A stretch of DNA of 64,000 nucleotides from Mycolicibacterium boenickei (GTDB taxonomy: Bacteria > Actinomycetota > Actinomycetes > Mycobacteriales > Mycobacteriaceae), in NCBI RefSeq assembly GCF_010731295.1, contig NZ_AP022579.1, positions 4,650,001 to 4,714,000 on the forward strand. Reading direction: 5' to 3'. The translations under genes and the position numbers were made by a program. The notes under the pieces are model-generated. The model was not told the origin of the DNA and made no database searches. It saw nothing but the letters and a program-made list of their open reading frames with translations. Shown piece after piece: positions 62,965 through 64,000 of the stretch; position 1 is the first letter of the stretch; each line of letters begins with the position of its first letter.

Positions 62965-64000
62965 TAGTGCGATGCTTTCGATTCGGTGATGGCAAGTTCT
63001 TTTTCGATGGCTGCGGTCAGGCGCTCACGCACCTCGGGCACAGCGATCTTGGCGATGATCTCGTTGAAGAATCCGCGCACGACCAGGCGCCGGGCCTGAT
63101 CCTCGGGGATACCGCGGGCGCGCAGGTAGAACAACTGCTCGTCGTCGAAACGCCCAGTCGCACTGGCGTGCCCGGCACCGACGATCTCGCCGGTCTCGAT
63201 TTCGAGGTTGGGCACCGAGTCGGCGCGGGCACCGTCGGTGAGCACCAGGTTCCGGTTCACCTCGAAGGTGTCGGTACCGGTGGCCTCGGCCCGGATCAAC
63301 ACGTCGCCGATCCACACCGTGTGCGCGTCGGGCTTCTTGGAATCCGGATCCCCTTGCAGCGCACCCTTGTAGAGGACGTCGGACTTACAGTGCGGCTGCG
63401 CGTGGTCGACCAGCAACCGCGACTCGAAGAACTGACCGTCATCGGCGAAGTAGGTGCCGAGCATCTTGGCGTCACCGCCGGGTCCGGTGAACCGCACGGT
63501 GGCCGAGGTGCGCACCACGTCGCCGCCGAGGGTGACATTGACGTGTCCGAGCACCGCGTCCTTGCCGAGCTTGGCGTGGTGCGAACTGACGTGGACCATG
63601 TCGTCGGCCCAGTCGGCGATCCAGATCAATCCGAGGCCGGCCGAATCACCGACGATGATCTCGACGTTGTCCGCGTAGGTTCCGCTGCCGCGCAGGTCGA
63701 CCACCACGATGGCCCGGGACAGTTCCTCGACCCGGATCTGCAGGTGCCCGTAGCCCACGGTGTCCACACCGGGACCGTCGATCACGATCTCGATGGGCTC
63801 GGCCACCTCGGTGTCACGCTCGACCGTCACCACGGTGGCCGTCTCGAACGACGAGTAGGCCTGGGCAGCAACACGATCGGTGGGCGTCCCGCCCTCGCCG
63901 AGCCGCTTGTCGTCGCGGCCGACGGTCTCCACGGTCACGCCGGGCCGCTCGGTGACGGTGATGCCGGCGCTGCCGTTCGCGACGGCCGAGCCGTCGTGCA
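62964..64000 (-). CDS. sufD: SufD scaffold subunit, N-terminus off the window
   Basis: The 3' part (about 345 codons) of sufD; the frame stays open to the right edge. The beta-helix core is recognisable, with EPIEIVIDGPGVDTVGYGHLQIRVEELSRAIVVVDLRGSGTYADNVEI and the C-terminal conserved GHASATGRFDDEQLFYLRARGIPEDQARRLVVRGFFNEI, including the His typical of SufD. Internal GTG at 63938 is not the start, because coding continues upstream of it. SufB is expected beyond the window. Confidence 0.95.

Overview
The window is high-GC actinobacterial chromosome and reads as a Mycobacterium, most likely a rapid grower of the Mycolicibacterium type. Evidence: an InhA whose residues keep M. tuberculosis numbering (Ser94, Tyr158, Lys165, Ile194) in a fabG1-inhA operon, RipA/RipB endopeptidases, an MmpL/PapA/Pks/FAAL/GAP lipid locus, a translational T-box on ileS, and gene order that follows M. 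tuberculosis Rv1540 down to Rv1462 on the opposite strand. Gene numbers from M. tuberculosis are given from memory as synteny guides. No rRNA, tRNA, CRISPR array, insertion sequence or prophage was seen.

Layout. 1-8335 is conserved core: rluD (partial), lspA, ansA, two tandem secreted paralogues, dinB1, a small S4 protein and ileS with its T-box leader. 8365-10215 is a small accessory patch: an orphan half condensation domain, an HTH regulator and a seven-helix membrane protein. 10337-29782 is a surface-lipid locus: MmpL transporter, GAP-family protein, proline-rich secreted protein, polytopic membrane protein, FAAL-type FadD, three paralogous condensation/WS-DGAT-like acyltransferases, a PapA acyltransferase and a 2,093-residue Mas/Pks5-type reducing polyketide synthase. 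It sits between ileS and lipL, where M. tuberculosis carries its lipooligosaccharide (LOS) locus, but has no glycosyltransferase or sugar-modifying gene. 29783-30750 is a gene-free, comparatively AT-rich stretch.

30751-38965: LipL-like esterase, DUF4333 lipoprotein, MeaB GTPase, both subunits of methylmalonyl-CoA mutase, a TVP38 membrane protein and an F420-type nitroreductase-fold protein. Methylmalonyl-CoA is the predicted extender of the neighbouring Pks, so the mutase genes lie next to a consumer of their metabolite. 38975-50564: SPFH/NfeD pair, ferrochelatase, inhA-fabG1, the VWA/DUF58/MoxR module, ripB-ripA and a membrane protein. 50715-54265: aconitase with an AcnR-type operator and its TetR regulator. 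54295-60077: small HTH, ABC-F ATPase, enoyl-CoA hydratase, thioredoxin, flavin oxidoreductase and two unknowns. 60113-64000: the downstream part of the suf Fe-S operon (sufD partial, sufC, sufS, sufU, sufT-like).

How the lipid genes may cooperate (inference): the FAAL would activate a fatty acid as acyl-AMP and load Pks. Pks would extend it with methylmalonyl-CoA to a methyl-branched chain. PapA and the three condensation-like proteins would esterify a sugar or other acceptor. MmpL with GAP would export the product. The missing sugar genes make the acceptor the main open question.
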